This document shows, one piece after another, positions 52,621-61,089 of a stretch of 64,000 nucleotides of DNA. Made by a program: the position numbers and the translations under genes. Source of the DNA: Martinezella miluonensis (GTDB taxonomy: Bacteria; Pseudomonadota; Alphaproteobacteria; Rhizobiales; Rhizobiaceae). How positions within the stretch are numbered: the first letter of the stretch is position 1; each line of letters starts with the position of its first letter. The notes under the pieces are model-generated. The model saw only the letters and a program-made list of their open reading frames with translations, had not been told where the DNA came from and made no database searches. The stretch lies in assembly GCF_900094545.1 (NCBI RefSeq), contig NZ_FMAH01000033.1, positions 18,741-82,740 on the forward strand. Direction: 5' to 3'.

Positions 52621-53508
52621 TCACTTCTGGTGGGTTTTGAAGGCCGGCACGCTGTTCCACCCGGACCAGCGGCCGGAAAATATCTCCCGAGAACGCTTTG
52701 CCAGGCCGGGTTTGCCGCTCAGCGTGTAGACAACAACGCCCATCAGCGGCCGTACCAGATGGGGAAGGAAAAACTGAAGGCTATAGTCATGCTTGCGCAT
52801 CACATAGCCCATGCCGACGCTGTAGGCGCGTATCTTTGCAACACTGCCCGGCGAGGCGCGATCGCTGAGATCCTCCGGATGATGACCGACAAGCGTAGGA
52901 ACGTAATAGCCCTGATACCCGGCTTTCAGCAGTTTCAAGGCGATGTCTTGAACCTCGTAGCCGCCCCAGCGGGTGCCCGCGCCGGGGCCGATTTCTCCAG
53001 CGAAGCCCTCCACTTCTTCGAATGAGCTCCTCCTGATGACGATTGCCCATTCGATGAGCGTCGTCCAGACGGTCTTGCGATCCACAAGAGTGGGGGCCTT
53101 TTCGAAGGTGCCCATGATCGTATTGCCTTCGAGATCAACGGGACGGCCGCTGTAGAAGTCGCTCGGATGAACTGCCCTCAACGTGTCGAATTGGGAGACG
53201 AAATCCTCTGGATACCAGCAGTCGTCATCGGGGAAGAGAAGCCACTCGCCACTCGCAAAAGTAGCACCAAGATTGCGCGCGCGGCACACCCCGCGGCTTT
53301 CGGCGCGCTTTCTCGTGATGGGCAATTTATCGGACCAGACTTCCAGAATAGGGCCCAATCGATCATCATTGTTCTGATCGACAACGATAATCTCGAAATT
53401 ATTCACTTTCTGGGCTGCCAATGACTTCAGCAGCCTTTCGATTTCGTGGGTTCGGCCAAGAGTTGCGATAACTATGGATAACAAAATTTCAGAGTTTCGC
53501 AGTGCCAT
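52621..53508 (-). CDS. Glycosyltransferase family 2 protein
   Basis: A 295-residue GT-A fold protein: LSIVIATLGRTHEIERLLKS at the N-terminus, EIIVVDQNNDDRL, and the metal-binding acidic motif LLFPDDDCWYPEDF near residue 100. A C-terminal basic region (about 240-280) may touch the membrane. It likely adds a sugar to a surface polysaccharide, but no other polysaccharide gene is nearby. Beyond its start the AT-richer accessory region begins. Confidence 0.88.
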   Translation of the reverse strand: MALRNSEILLSIVIATLGRTHEIERLLKSLAAQKVNNFEIIVVDQNNDDRLGPILEVWSDKLPITRKRAESRGVCRARNLGATFASGEWLLFPDDDCWYPEDFVSQFDTLRAVHPSDFYSGRPVDLEGNTIMGTFEKAPTLVDRKTVWTTLIEWAIVIRRSSFEEVEGFAGEIGPGAGTRWGGYEVQDIALKLLKAGYQGYYVPTLVGHHPEDLSDRASPGSVAKIRAYSVGMGYVMRKHDYSLQFFLPHLVRPLMGVVVYTLSGKPGLAKRSREIFSGRWSGWNSVPAFKTHQK

Positions 53509-54109
53509 TACAAGTCCAGTGGATGAATAAATAGGGGCGCATTCTTACAAATATCAGTTTCATCGAAATTTCTAATAAAATCATGAATAACCTGAGTAAA
53601 GTTGCTTCATGTGCCTTTTACAGGATTGCTGCCTATCGATCTTAATGGCGGCTCGCCCTCGATGGCAATCGTCATAGTATATTTCGAAGAAAGTTGGAGC
53701 TAGATTCACGCGCTATGGTAAAAACGATCGGTATCGTGCGGTAAAGCGGCGCCGGATCGAAGTATTGCTAAGACTTCCACATCAGCTCAATGCCGCCGTC
53801 CGTTTTCTCGTAAAGATTGTATTCTCGGATATATTCACCTCAGTTGCCCGCGATATACCACCCGGCGCAATAGCGCACCCAACCCGCCAAGCTCTCAATA
53901 TGTTCGGTCTCGCGATAAACGTGATGCCGCCGCCTAAGCTGATGACATTAAGATGACTGATGGAGGCCGAAAGCTGTCCGTTAGCTAAGGGGCAAAATCA
54001 CCGCTGCCGTTCCGCGAAAACCGAAGCGCGAATTTCGCTGCACGTTGACGCCAACGCGTTGGTTGGTATCGGCTCCGCTTGGAACGGTATTGTGTCAGGC
54101 GGCTTCGGG
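53509..54109. other. 601-bp stretch without an intact gene
   Basis: AT-richer than the flanks, at the border of the accessory region. The only coding trace is the minus-strand remnant at 53768-53945. No repeats, tRNA or promoter pair were identified with confidence. Confidence 0.5.
53768..53945 (-). pseudogene. Possible remnant of an unknown gene
   Basis: The minus strand reads YRETEHIESLAGWVRYCAGW then YIAGN, a TGA, and in the same frame GEYIREYNLYEKTDGGIELM and WKS before the final stop codon at 53768. The aromatic-rich but plausible composition on both sides of one stop codon suggests a decayed C-terminus. No family is recognised. Confidence 0.3.
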
Positions 54110-54798
54110 TCACCGTTGACGAGCTCTTACAGCTGCCACCTCGAGTATTGGAGTTTGTGCTTTGTCCGAGGTCGCGAGCTCAGACAGCGATTTGACCATT
54201 TCAATGAGATCGTTCATTACCGAACGCAGTGGCGGCCAGGGAAATTCGTCACTTTCAGGCGATGCTATTCCCAGTGTCAGAACAACCTGCAGCTTGGCGA
54301 TCATCCCTTCGATGGACTGTGCGGGCATATCCCATAACTCCGCCGCCAAGGCCAGCTCACGATCGGCGGCCACGCGCTCGGCTTCCCGGGCTCTTGTGTA
54401 CCCCATGACCTTGTCTGCGGCGCTCCAACGACGGAGTTGTACCGATAGCTCCTCCTTGGCCCTGTCGCGGGCCTCCTCGTTGTCCGGACCTTCTAGCCAA
54501 TATTCGATGTCCGCTTCGTTTTGGATGACGACCGGTTCAAGCGTGCCGGGGACCTCAATCTTAACCATCGGAAAGCCCACAGCCTCGACTAACTGGGTCT
54601 CGAGATGCTGTTGCAGACGGCAGCTCAGCTCGAACTCGCGGTGGGCTTCGTGCCATTCCAGCCATTTTGCCAAGGCAGGATCGGCATCGGCGCCACTGCC
54701 GTCGCGATCCTGCACGCGCGCCAGAAAATCTGTCGTGTACGAAAGAATGTTTAGACGGGTATTTGAAGGCAAAGTTCTGCTATTCTCAGAATCACCCA
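54110..54798 (-). CDS. Hypothetical protein of the accessory region
   Basis: A 228-residue, mostly helical, acidic protein with no membrane segment (RAKEELSVQLRRWSAADKVM, AREAERVAADRELALAAELW). No domain is recognised. ATG 54798 follows GGGAG; the upstream part to 54853 is less convincing. It is divergent from an HTH regulator gene (117 bp apart), which may control it, as in plasmid or phage gene pairs. Confidence 0.65.
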
Positions 54799-54915
54799 TG
54801 ATCCGAGCTCCCGATAGCTTGGTTGTGGTTAGGTCGAATAGGTGTTCCACCACCTGTTCGACCGCAAGATGTTAGTGTCCCTACAAAATGATAGAAGTCA
54901 ATCAGAAAGTTTGCC

Positions 54916-55194
54916 TTGAATAAAAAGCATCTTACCGTGGAGCAGTGCCGTGCCGCGCGCGCTATGTTGGGTTGGAATCAAGCCCAGCTTGCGGAAGCAG
55001 CGAATGTGTCACGTCAGACTATTGCTGATTTTGAACGCGGAGCACACATGCCCATCGGCAACAATCTCGCGAGTATTATTGCAGCGTTTGTGAAGGCCGG
55101 GATTGATTTCATTCCGGAAAACGGCGGTGGGGCAGGGGTGAGGTTCAAGAAGCCAGTGCAGGGCCTGAGAGGCGGCCCTGACGCGCAGACATAG
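54916..55194 (+). CDS. XRE family helix-turn-helix regulator
   Basis: A 92-residue protein with a canonical Cro/CI domain (RAARAMLGWNQAQLAEAANV; SRQTIADFERG, about residues 12-42) and a tail AFVKAGIDFIPENGGGAGVR typical of small phage or island repressors. No ATG precedes the domain; the TTG at 54916 is the only start that gives a complete HTH. It is divergent from the hypothetical gene at 54798. Confidence 0.85.
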   Translation: MNKKHLTVEQCRAARAMLGWNQAQLAEAANVSRQTIADFERGAHMPIGNNLASIIAAFVKAGIDFIPENGGGAGVRFKKPVQGLRGGPDAQT

Positions 55195-55275
55195 TGTTTC
55201 TCCAGGTCTCGGGCAGGACAGTGCCACCAAATGGCCGGACTCTAATCCATTCTGGAGGAAATTCTCACTGGCAGG

Positions 55276-55617
55276 TCAATTGACGCCTAGGAAATCCGCA
55301 GCCTCGTTGTTGGAAAGGCCGGCTTGTTCCTGCCATTTCCGCACATCGTCCAAGGCGAAATCACGCTGGTCTCCGGCGATCTGGAAAAGGTGATAGGCAT
55401 CGATTGCCAGATCTTCGCCAGCCCATTCGACCGTTGCGCCGTAATCTGTGACGGTCGCGGTCTTCCAGACTTCCGGCGATTTGAGAGGGGTGAGAAGTTC
55501 GCCGCCGGTCGCAATCCAGCCGAAAAGGTGTGCGGCGGATGCCGGGGCACCCTTCCATTGAATTTCCAGCGTCATGTTCGACGTTGGCGTTACGTTTTCG
55601 ATGCGGGGCACTTTCAT
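55276..55617 (-). CDS. DUF2442-like protein
   Basis: A 113-residue protein: PRIENVTPTSNMTLEIQWKG at the start, then VTDYGATVEWAGEDLAIDA, which fits DUF2442, and a short C-terminal helix pair (WQEQAGLSNNEAADFLGVN) like the start of an HTH. DUF2442 proteins often lie beside toxin-antitoxin genes, and this one starts 15 bp after higA in the same direction. Function is unknown. Confidence 0.75.
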   Translation of the reverse strand: MKVPRIENVTPTSNMTLEIQWKGAPASAAHLFGWIATGGELLTPLKSPEVWKTATVTDYGATVEWAGEDLAIDAYHLFQIAGDQRDFALDDVRKWQEQAGLSNNEAADFLGVN

Positions 55618-55632
55618 CTTTGGTTGCCTGCC

Positions 55633-55932
55633 TTATGCGGGCTCAAGCTCTTTAATCTGCGCAAGATCGTTTTCCATCACTCGGGCGGCGATCTTGATAT
55701 CATAGGCGTTCTGCAGATTGAGCCAAAACTCAGGAGCCGTCTTGAAGAACTTCGCCAGCCGCATCGCCGTGTCTGTGGTGATGCCCGTCTTTTCGGAGAT
55801 GATGCGCTCAACGCGGGTGCGCGGCACATTGATGTGCTTCGCCAGCGCATAGGGCGTCATGTCGAGCGGTTCGAGATACAGTTCCTGCAGGATTTCGCCC
55901 GGATGGATCGCGGGGAGTTTACTAACTGTCAT
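55633..55932 (-). CDS. higA: HigA family antitoxin (XRE)
   Basis: A 99-residue protein with the HigA/VapI pattern: IHPGEILQELYLEPLDMTPYALAKHINVPRTRVERI and TAMRLAKFFKTAPEFWLNLQ. It should bind and neutralise a HigB RNase and repress its own operon. The higB reading frame just upstream is destroyed by frameshifts, so this is now an orphan antitoxin, perhaps kept as a regulator or anti-addiction factor. Confidence 0.92.
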   Translation of the reverse strand: MTVSKLPAIHPGEILQELYLEPLDMTPYALAKHINVPRTRVERIISEKTGITTDTAMRLAKFFKTAPEFWLNLQNAYDIKIAARVMENDLAQIKELEPA

Positions 55933-55983
55933 GATCGCTTGCCCTCCTTGGCCGTTGTCATGATGGCTATCACGCTCTTTCGG

Positions 55984-56160
55984 GTCAATGATAGTCCGTG
56001 ATTTCGACTTGCTACGGGCCTGCTTCCGTCCAGATGAAGCAGATGCGCCATTGCTTGTTGATCCTTATCGAGCGCTGGCCTGCACGGTCGCCCGACAGCT
56101 TTCCAGACGATTGCCGGGCGGGGACCGCAGGTCTTCAGCGCTGGTTGCTGCGTTCAACAG
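55984..56160 (-). pseudogene. higB: Frameshifted higB toxin gene
   Basis: On the minus strand three frames give consecutive HigB pieces: LNAATSAEDLRSPPGNRLE, then GKLSGDRAGQRSIRINKQWR with ICFIWTEAGP and a stop codon, then QVEITDYH and the final stop codon at 55984. The order matches the RelE/HigB C-terminal two thirds. The N-terminal third is missing. At least two frameshifts make it non-functional. It lies 51 bp upstream of higA, the normal higBA order. Confidence 0.85.
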
Positions 56161-56567
56161 ACAACGTTGTCGCGTCGCCAGAAGATCAAGCCAAACGAGA
56201 TGCGCGTGATGTCGCCGACCAGTTCAAGGAAGATATGTTGCGACACATGTCTAAGGCGCTCGAGCGAACGTGATTAAAGAAACCAATTTCCGCATAAACT
56301 TTGAAGCGATCGGCGAGCCGCGCATGGCTTCAGAACGGGCCCCATGGGCGCCGGGCTTCTCACGTCGGTAGGCATCGGTGGGGAAAGCTTTGCCTCGCGG
56401 CGTTGAGGCAGAGCTGAAAAGGCCCGTTGAAGGACCTCCCTGTGCAAACCTCCGATTGGGGAGCGAGTGCTCGCACAATCGTGCTCTACGACTGCTGGAT
56501 TAAATCAGCCTGAAGGGCTGGTGGTTGCCGGCCTGTGCGGGAATTCGAAAGCGCAACCGCACCGTTC
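56161..56567. other. Intergenic stretch with a short coding trace
   Basis: The plus strand at about 56163-56273 reads NVVASPEDQAKRDARDVADQ and FKEDMLRHMSKALERT before a stop codon, which looks like the C-terminus of an unknown protein cut off by the higB remnant. The remainder (56274-56567) shows no gene. Confidence 0.35.
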
Positions 56568-57725
56568 CTACGCGGCTTGCTGATTTTCTCCAAAAACGTC
56601 GACCCGGTTGCGGCCTTCGCGCTTCGAACGATAGAGCGCCTCGTCCGCCTCGTGCATCAGCCGTTCAAAATCTCCGCAGCTTTCCGCACGCGCCGCAACG
56701 CCGATGCTCAGGGTCGGAAAGACTGCCAGATCCGGCCGCTGCAGGACGGCAGCGGCGAAGGCGAGACGGATGCGCTCGGCAATCGCCGCCGCACCCTCCT
56801 GGGAAACGTTTTTCAGCACCGCCAGGAACTCATCCCCACCTTGACGGGCAAGCAGGTCGTCGGAGCGCATGATGCCTCTCGAAACGCTGGCGAAAAGCCG
56901 CAAGATGTCGTCGCCGGCAGCGTGACCATGTCTGTCGTTCAGTTGCTTGAAATGGTCGATATCGATGATCAGTAGCGATATAGGCAGGGAACCGAGAACC
57001 GGCAGATGCTGGGCAAGGCCGCCGCGATTGAGCGCGCCGGTCAGCGGATCGTGGTGAGCGAGTTCCGTGAGCTGATTTCGGCTGCGCTCGGCCGCCATCA
57101 GCACCATGGCCATGCTGCGAAGCATGATGAACGCGACCGCCGACACCGCCATCCAGCTGTGAATTGCACTGCTGCCGAAAGGATCCGGCCCGCCAATCTC
57201 ACCGGTCGCCGCGAGAATGCTGCGAACCGCAAAGATCCCAGCAGTGCAAATATAGAGACCGACAAGCAAGGCTGCCGAATAAAGCCTCTCGCGTCGGACA
57301 ATGCTGATTGCCTCCCTTGCAACGGCAAGATCGCAGAGACAGCAGATGACGGAGACGTAAAGGAGCCTCGCTGAGACCGCCGATGGTTCACTGACGATGA
57401 GTACGACAGGAACGCTGGCGAGCAAGATGGCAAGCCAGAAGTAGCGCTGGTCGAGCGCTCGTCTCGAAAACGTCCGCACGGCAAAGAGCATTAGCACGTA
57501 GCCGGCGATGGTGACGACATTGCCGCCGTCGATCGAGACGGAGTAGGGAACGAGGTCGCGCAACGCGACGAGGAAAGACCCGACGCCGACAAGAAGGTTG
57601 CTTAGGCCCCACCACAGCGGCCACCTCTCGAAGCGGCCGGTCGTATAGGCTGCAAGCTGGAGAATGCCCAGCACGAAACAGCTCACAGCAACGATGAAAT
57701 AGATTGTCCTGAGATCCAGCAGCAT
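56568..57725 (-). CDS. Diguanylate cyclase (GGDEF) with membrane sensor domain
   Basis: A 385-residue protein: about six to seven membrane helices (about residues 5-205) and a C-terminal GGDEF domain (about 215-375). The active site is RQGGDEFLAVL. An RSDD five residues before GGDEF forms the inhibitory I-site. Other motifs, such as HHDPLTGALNR and IDIDHFKQLNDRHGHAAGDD, are intact, so it should make cyclic di-GMP. The signal is unknown. Confidence 0.92.
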   Translation of the reverse strand: MLLDLRTIYFIVAVSCFVLGILQLAAYTTGRFERWPLWWGLSNLLVGVGSFLVALRDLVPYSVSIDGGNVVTIAGYVLMLFAVRTFSRRALDQRYFWLAILLASVPVVLIVSEPSAVSARLLYVSVICCLCDLAVAREAISIVRRERLYSAALLVGLYICTAGIFAVRSILAATGEIGGPDPFGSSAIHSWMAVSAVAFIMLRSMAMVLMAAERSRNQLTELAHHDPLTGALNRGGLAQHLPVLGSLPISLLIIDIDHFKQLNDRHGHAAGDDILRLFASVSRGIMRSDDLLARQGGDEFLAVLKNVSQEGAAAIAERIRLAFAAAVLQRPDLAVFPTLSIGVAARAESCGDFERLMHEADEALYRSKREGRNRVDVFGENQQAA

Positions 57726-57854
57726 GGCGCTTTCCCGAAATTCCCGTGGAACGTACCGCAGGCGTTTTGCGGTTTGATTGGAGGCTTCGCTAAGAATTTA
57801 ACGATCACGGGGTTTCCTGCTAAATAATGCAGCAATTCAAGCGTTGCAGCGTCC

Positions 57855-57942
57855 TTTACGCGTCTGCAAAGACATGCCCGCAAACGACAACGCCATCGAG
57901 CCGAAGGGACAGCCTTGTCACAGGCATTGCTGCCGAACGATC
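57855..57942 (+). pseudogene. 5' fragment of an IS481-type transposase, cut by IS66
   Basis: The plus strand reads RKRQRHRAEGTALSQALLPN and then D up to the IS66 border. This is the region just before the catalytic core of IS481-type transposases (usual ...PNDLWCADFKG). It joins in frame with the fragment starting at 61090 once IS66 and one target copy are removed. Upstream of about 57855 the similarity is lost, so the gene was already truncated. Confidence 0.75.
57936..57942 (+). repeat. Target site duplication, left copy
   Basis: AACGATC directly left of the IS66 end, repeated at 61091-61097 directly right of it. If the adjacent base is counted (GAACGATC versus AAACGATC) the duplication has the 8-bp length known for IS66, with one mismatch. 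Confidence 0.8.
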
Positions 57943-58023
57943 GTGAGCGCGACGAACACCCCACCTTTTCTTTTGTGATTTAGATCGCGAGATAAGCTCC
58001 TTTATCGATAGGAGCGGAACGGA

Positions 58024-58494
58024 ATGGTTGGAGATCGCGCTGATGCCATGCTTGAAGTCATGGATGAAGGCATGCATGAAGCGAGGCATGAGGGAAAGTA
58101 TCGTCGGATTGAGGTGATCACCGGTCGGCGGCAGCGGCGGAATTGGACTGACGAGGAGAAGGCGCGGATCCTTGCGGAAAGCGCGGAACCTGCTGTGAAC
58201 ATCTCGGCTGTTGCCCGGCGCTGGGGCGTCAATCGCGGCTTGCTGAATGTCTGGCGTCGGGAAGCTGGGCTGACCTCCCAGCGAACCACAAAGGACTGCG
58301 CGCAGCCGGCGATGTTCGTGCCGGTGACGATGATTGGTGATCGAGCGTCCGTCGACAGCTCGTCATCGGATGTCACCCCCTTCGCCGCCGGTCGGATTGA
58401 GATCGAGATTGCTGGCGCGCGCATGACGGTTGTCGGCTCGGTGGCGCCCGAGTTGGCGCAGGCGATGGTGGCGGCATTGCGAGGGCGCCGGTGA
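58024..58494 (+). CDS. tnpA: IS66 TnpA (OrfA), HTH protein
   Basis: A 156-residue protein with a helix-turn-helix (RRNWTDEEKARILAESAEPA; ISAVARRWGVNRGLLNVWRR, about residues 38-82) that probably binds the element ends. Its start follows AGGAG, and its stop codon overlaps the tnpB start by 4 bp. Confidence 0.9.
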   Translation: MVGDRADAMLEVMDEGMHEARHEGKYRRIEVITGRRQRRNWTDEEKARILAESAEPAVNISAVARRWGVNRGLLNVWRREAGLTSQRTTKDCAQPAMFVPVTMIGDRASVDSSSSDVTPFAAGRIEIEIAGARMTVVGSVAPELAQAMVAALRGRR

Positions 58495-58847
58495 TCGGAC
58501 TTTCACCAAACGGTGTGAAGATCATGGTGGCGACGCAGCCTGTCGACTTCCGACGTGGCATGAATGGCTTGGTGGCATTGGTGGTGACAGCGCTTGCGGC
58601 CGATCCTTATTGTGGTGACGTATTTGTGTTCCGCGCCAAGCGTCTCGATCGACTTCGCTGCATTTACTGGGACGGATCAGGCATGATTTTAGCGACGAAG
58701 TGGTTGGAGGCTGGCAAATTCGTTTGGCCGCCGATCCGCGATGGGTCCCTGCAGATGACGCGCGAAGAGTTCTCGCTTTTGGTTGCCGGTATTGACTGGA
58801 CGAGGGTGAAGCAGAACCCGGTGAGACGCCCCTTGAAAGCAGGTTGA
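58491..58847 (+). CDS. tnpB: IS66 TnpB (OrfB) accessory protein
   Basis: A 118-residue protein with the IS66 Orf2 pattern VDFRRGMNGLVALV, DVFVFRAKRLDRLRCIYWDG and a FVWPPI end. It is required for transposition of IS66 elements, though its biochemical role is unclear. This TnpB is unrelated to the RNA-guided TnpB of IS605. Confidence 0.92.
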   Translation: MIGLSPNGVKIMVATQPVDFRRGMNGLVALVVTALAADPYCGDVFVFRAKRLDRLRCIYWDGSGMILATKWLEAGKFVWPPIRDGSLQMTREEFSLLVAGIDWTRVKQNPVRRPLKAG

Positions 58848-58895
58848 TCCTGTTGGATTTACTTGAAGATTCAGTCTCATATGGTATGTTTTGCC

Positions 58896-60470
58896 ATGCC
58901 GCTTCGACCCGATCCCCTGCCCAGGAATGCTGCGCAACTGACCCGGATCATTCTCTCGCTCAACGAAGAGAATGCCGACCTTAAGGCGCGCGTAGCCTTC
59001 CTGGAGCGCCAGCTCTTCGGGACGAAATCGGAAAAAATGACGATCATTGATCCGACGCAGGCAATGCTCGACCTTGATGATCTGATCGACACTCCCATTG
59101 CTGCCAATGACGATGTCGCGCCGGCCGGTGAAGACAAAACGCAGGCACGGCGATCACCAGCCCGCAATATCGGAAGCTTGCCCAAGCACCTTCCGCGCTA
59201 CGACGAGGTCATCGAGCCGGAGGACAAGACCTGCCCCTGCTGCTCGTTCGACCTTCATTGCATCGGCACGGATGTCAGCGAGGCGCTCGACATCGTGCCT
59301 GCCGTTGTCCGGGTGAAACGGACGATCCGGCCACGCTATGCCTGCCGGGCCTGCGAGAGTGCCATCGTGCAAGCGCCCGCACCGGCACGCGTCATGGACG
59401 GCGGCATGGTGACCACGGCCTTTGCAGCCCATGTCGCCGTTTCGAAGTTTGCCTGGCATCTCCCGGTCCATCGACAGGCGCAGATGCTCGCCTCCTGCGG
59501 CGTCATCATCGATCGCGGCACGCTCGGCGCCTGGGTCACGCGGGTCGCCTGGTGGCTTGAGCTTCTCTATGATGCGCTCACCGCCTTCATCCGCTCGCAG
59601 CCGAGGGTGTTCTGTGACGAGACGCCACTTCCGCGCCTCGATCCGGGGCGCAAACGAACCAAGGTCTGCCAATTATGGGCACAAGCGGTTGACGACCGCC
59701 CCTGGAATGGTCCGGCGCCGCCGGCGGTCGCCTATACTTTTGCAGAAAGTCGAAGCGCCCGCGAGGTCGAGGAACAATTGTCGTCGTTTGCCGGCTTGCT
59801 TCAAGTTGACGGATACCAAGCCTATAAAACATTGGCCAAGCGCCGTGGGAAGAGCAATGTCGCCCCCTTGCGGCTAGCCTTCTGCCTGGCCCATGCCCGG
59901 CGGAAGTTCGTTGATGTCGTCAAGCTGACCGGCTCTTCGGAGGCTTTGTCGATCCTAGCCAGGATTGCCGAAATCTATCGTATTGAAGCTAGACTACGGG
60001 GCGAAAGTGCCGATACCCGGGTCTTCGTGAGGCGCCGCGAGGCAGCTCCGATCATGAGAGAACTAAACGCCCATCTCACTGAACTGAGCGACGAGGTGTC
60101 GGCGAAATCGGCGCTTGGTAAGGCCGTCGCCTACACGCTCAACCACTGGAGGGGGCTGACAGCCTTTCTCGATGATGGCCGGGTTGAGGTAGACTCTAAT
60201 GTCGTCGAGCGTTCCATGAAATCCGTGGCTCTGACGAGGAAGAATTCGTTGTTCGTGGGCAACGAGCGCGGTGGCAAGACCTTCGCGGTGCTGGCATCGC
60301 TCGTCAACACGGCAAAGCTTAATGGCGTGGATCCCGAGATCTGGATTGCCGATGTGCTGGAGCAGATCATCTCCGGCAAAGTGAAAGCCAACCAAATGGA
60401 AAGCCTCCTGCCTTGGGCCTGGAAGGCTGAGCGTGACGCGCTGTCACAGCGGGAGCGACGGGCAGCATGA
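58896..60470 (+). CDS. tnpC: IS66 transposase TnpC
   Basis: A 524-residue DDE transposase: an N-terminal coiled coil with a basic region (NEENADLKARVAFLERQLFG), a zinc-finger-like CPCCSFDLHCIG and CRAC, then the catalytic domain (VFCDETPL; LQVDGYQAYKTL; FCLAHARRKFVDV; VDSNVVERSMKSVALTRKNS with the Glu). ATG 58896 (MPLRPDPLP) fits other IS66 proteins; ATG 58881 is possible. It is intact from end to end. Confidence 0.9.
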   Translation: MPLRPDPLPRNAAQLTRIILSLNEENADLKARVAFLERQLFGTKSEKMTIIDPTQAMLDLDDLIDTPIAANDDVAPAGEDKTQARRSPARNIGSLPKHLPRYDEVIEPEDKTCPCCSFDLHCIGTDVSEALDIVPAVVRVKRTIRPRYACRACESAIVQAPAPARVMDGGMVTTAFAAHVAVSKFAWHLPVHRQAQMLASCGVIIDRGTLGAWVTRVAWWLELLYDALTAFIRSQPRVFCDETPLPRLDPGRKRTKVCQLWAQAVDDRPWNGPAPPAVAYTFAESRSAREVEEQLSSFAGLLQVDGYQAYKTLAKRRGKSNVAPLRLAFCLAHARRKFVDVVKLTGSSEALSILARIAEIYRIEARLRGESADTRVFVRRREAAPIMRELNAHLTELSDEVSAKSALGKAVAYTLNHWRGLTAFLDDGRVEVDSNVVERSMKSVALTRKNSLFVGNERGGKTFAVLASLVNTAKLNGVDPEIWIADVLEQIISGKVKANQMESLLPWAWKAERDALSQRERRAA

Positions 60471-61030
60471 CACCGAACAGCCAGGAGATGACGCCACGAC
60501 CCAAGCTCGATGACGAGGCGTTCGAAGCCTTTAGCAGGGGACGTCGTCCGGCATCGCCAATCTGGTCAATGAGCAGCCTCGATGGTTACCTTACCGCTCT
60601 CATCATCGGACCGAGGTTCATCGATCCGCGCAAATGGATCCCCGAGCTGACCGGTCCGGATGCCCTGAACCTACCTATGGAAACAACCGAACATCGGGCC
60701 GTCCAAACAATCGTTGCAGAATATAACCGCATCTCAGCGAGCCTTTCCGAAACACCGAAGGACCATCGGCCCAGATTCACCAGGATCGATGATCAGACCT
60801 TTGATCCATTCGATTGGGATCTCTGCTTTCTGCTGGCAACAGGATACGCGCCCAAGCTTTGGCAGCCCGTCCTTCGAGGCCATGCCGTCACTGGCGATAT
60901 CATCGCGCCGATCCGCAAGCTCGGCGAGGTGAAACGCAAAGCGACACACCAGGATGCTGCCGACGTCGCTGAAGCACTCGTCAATATCCGAACATACTTT
61001 ATGCCCAGGAGGGCTAAGCAGAAACACTGA
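60467..61030 (+). CDS. IS66-borne UPF0149/YecA-like protein
   Basis: A 187-residue protein overlapping tnpC by 4 bp. SPIWSMSSLDGYLTALIIGP near residue 30 and WDLCFLLATGYAPKLW resemble the UPF0149 (YecA) fold, and a basic C-terminus (PRRAKQKH) takes the place of the SEC-C zinc tail. It is found as a fourth frame in some rhizobial IS66 elements; its role in transposition is unknown. Confidence 0.8.
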   Translation: MTPNSQEMTPRPKLDDEAFEAFSRGRRPASPIWSMSSLDGYLTALIIGPRFIDPRKWIPELTGPDALNLPMETTEHRAVQTIVAEYNRISASLSETPKDHRPRFTRIDDQTFDPFDWDLCFLLATGYAPKLWQPVLRGHAVTGDIIAPIRKLGEVKRKATHQDAADVAEALVNIRTYFMPRRAKQKH

Positions 61031-61089
61031 CCCCGAACCAATAGCCCGGCCGTCAATCGACAAAGCCGTGGGCTATTCGTAGCGCTCAC

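Larger units (their letters stand above)
57943..61089 (+). mobile_element. Complete IS66 family element, 3147 bp
   Basis: The left end GTGAGCGCGACGAACACCCC (57943-57962) and the right end, whose complement reads GTGAGCGCTACGAATAGCCC, form imperfect terminal inverted repeats (17 of the first 20 match). Between them are the three IS66 genes in order plus a fourth accessory frame. It is flanked by a 7-8 bp duplication and sits inside an IS481-type transposase gene. All genes are intact, so the insertion is probably recent and the element may be active. Confidence 0.9.

Noticed and set aside
58491..58847. IS66 TnpB as an RNA-guided TnpB nuclease
   Set aside because: Only the name is shared. The protein is the 118-residue IS66 Orf2 with no RuvC residues.
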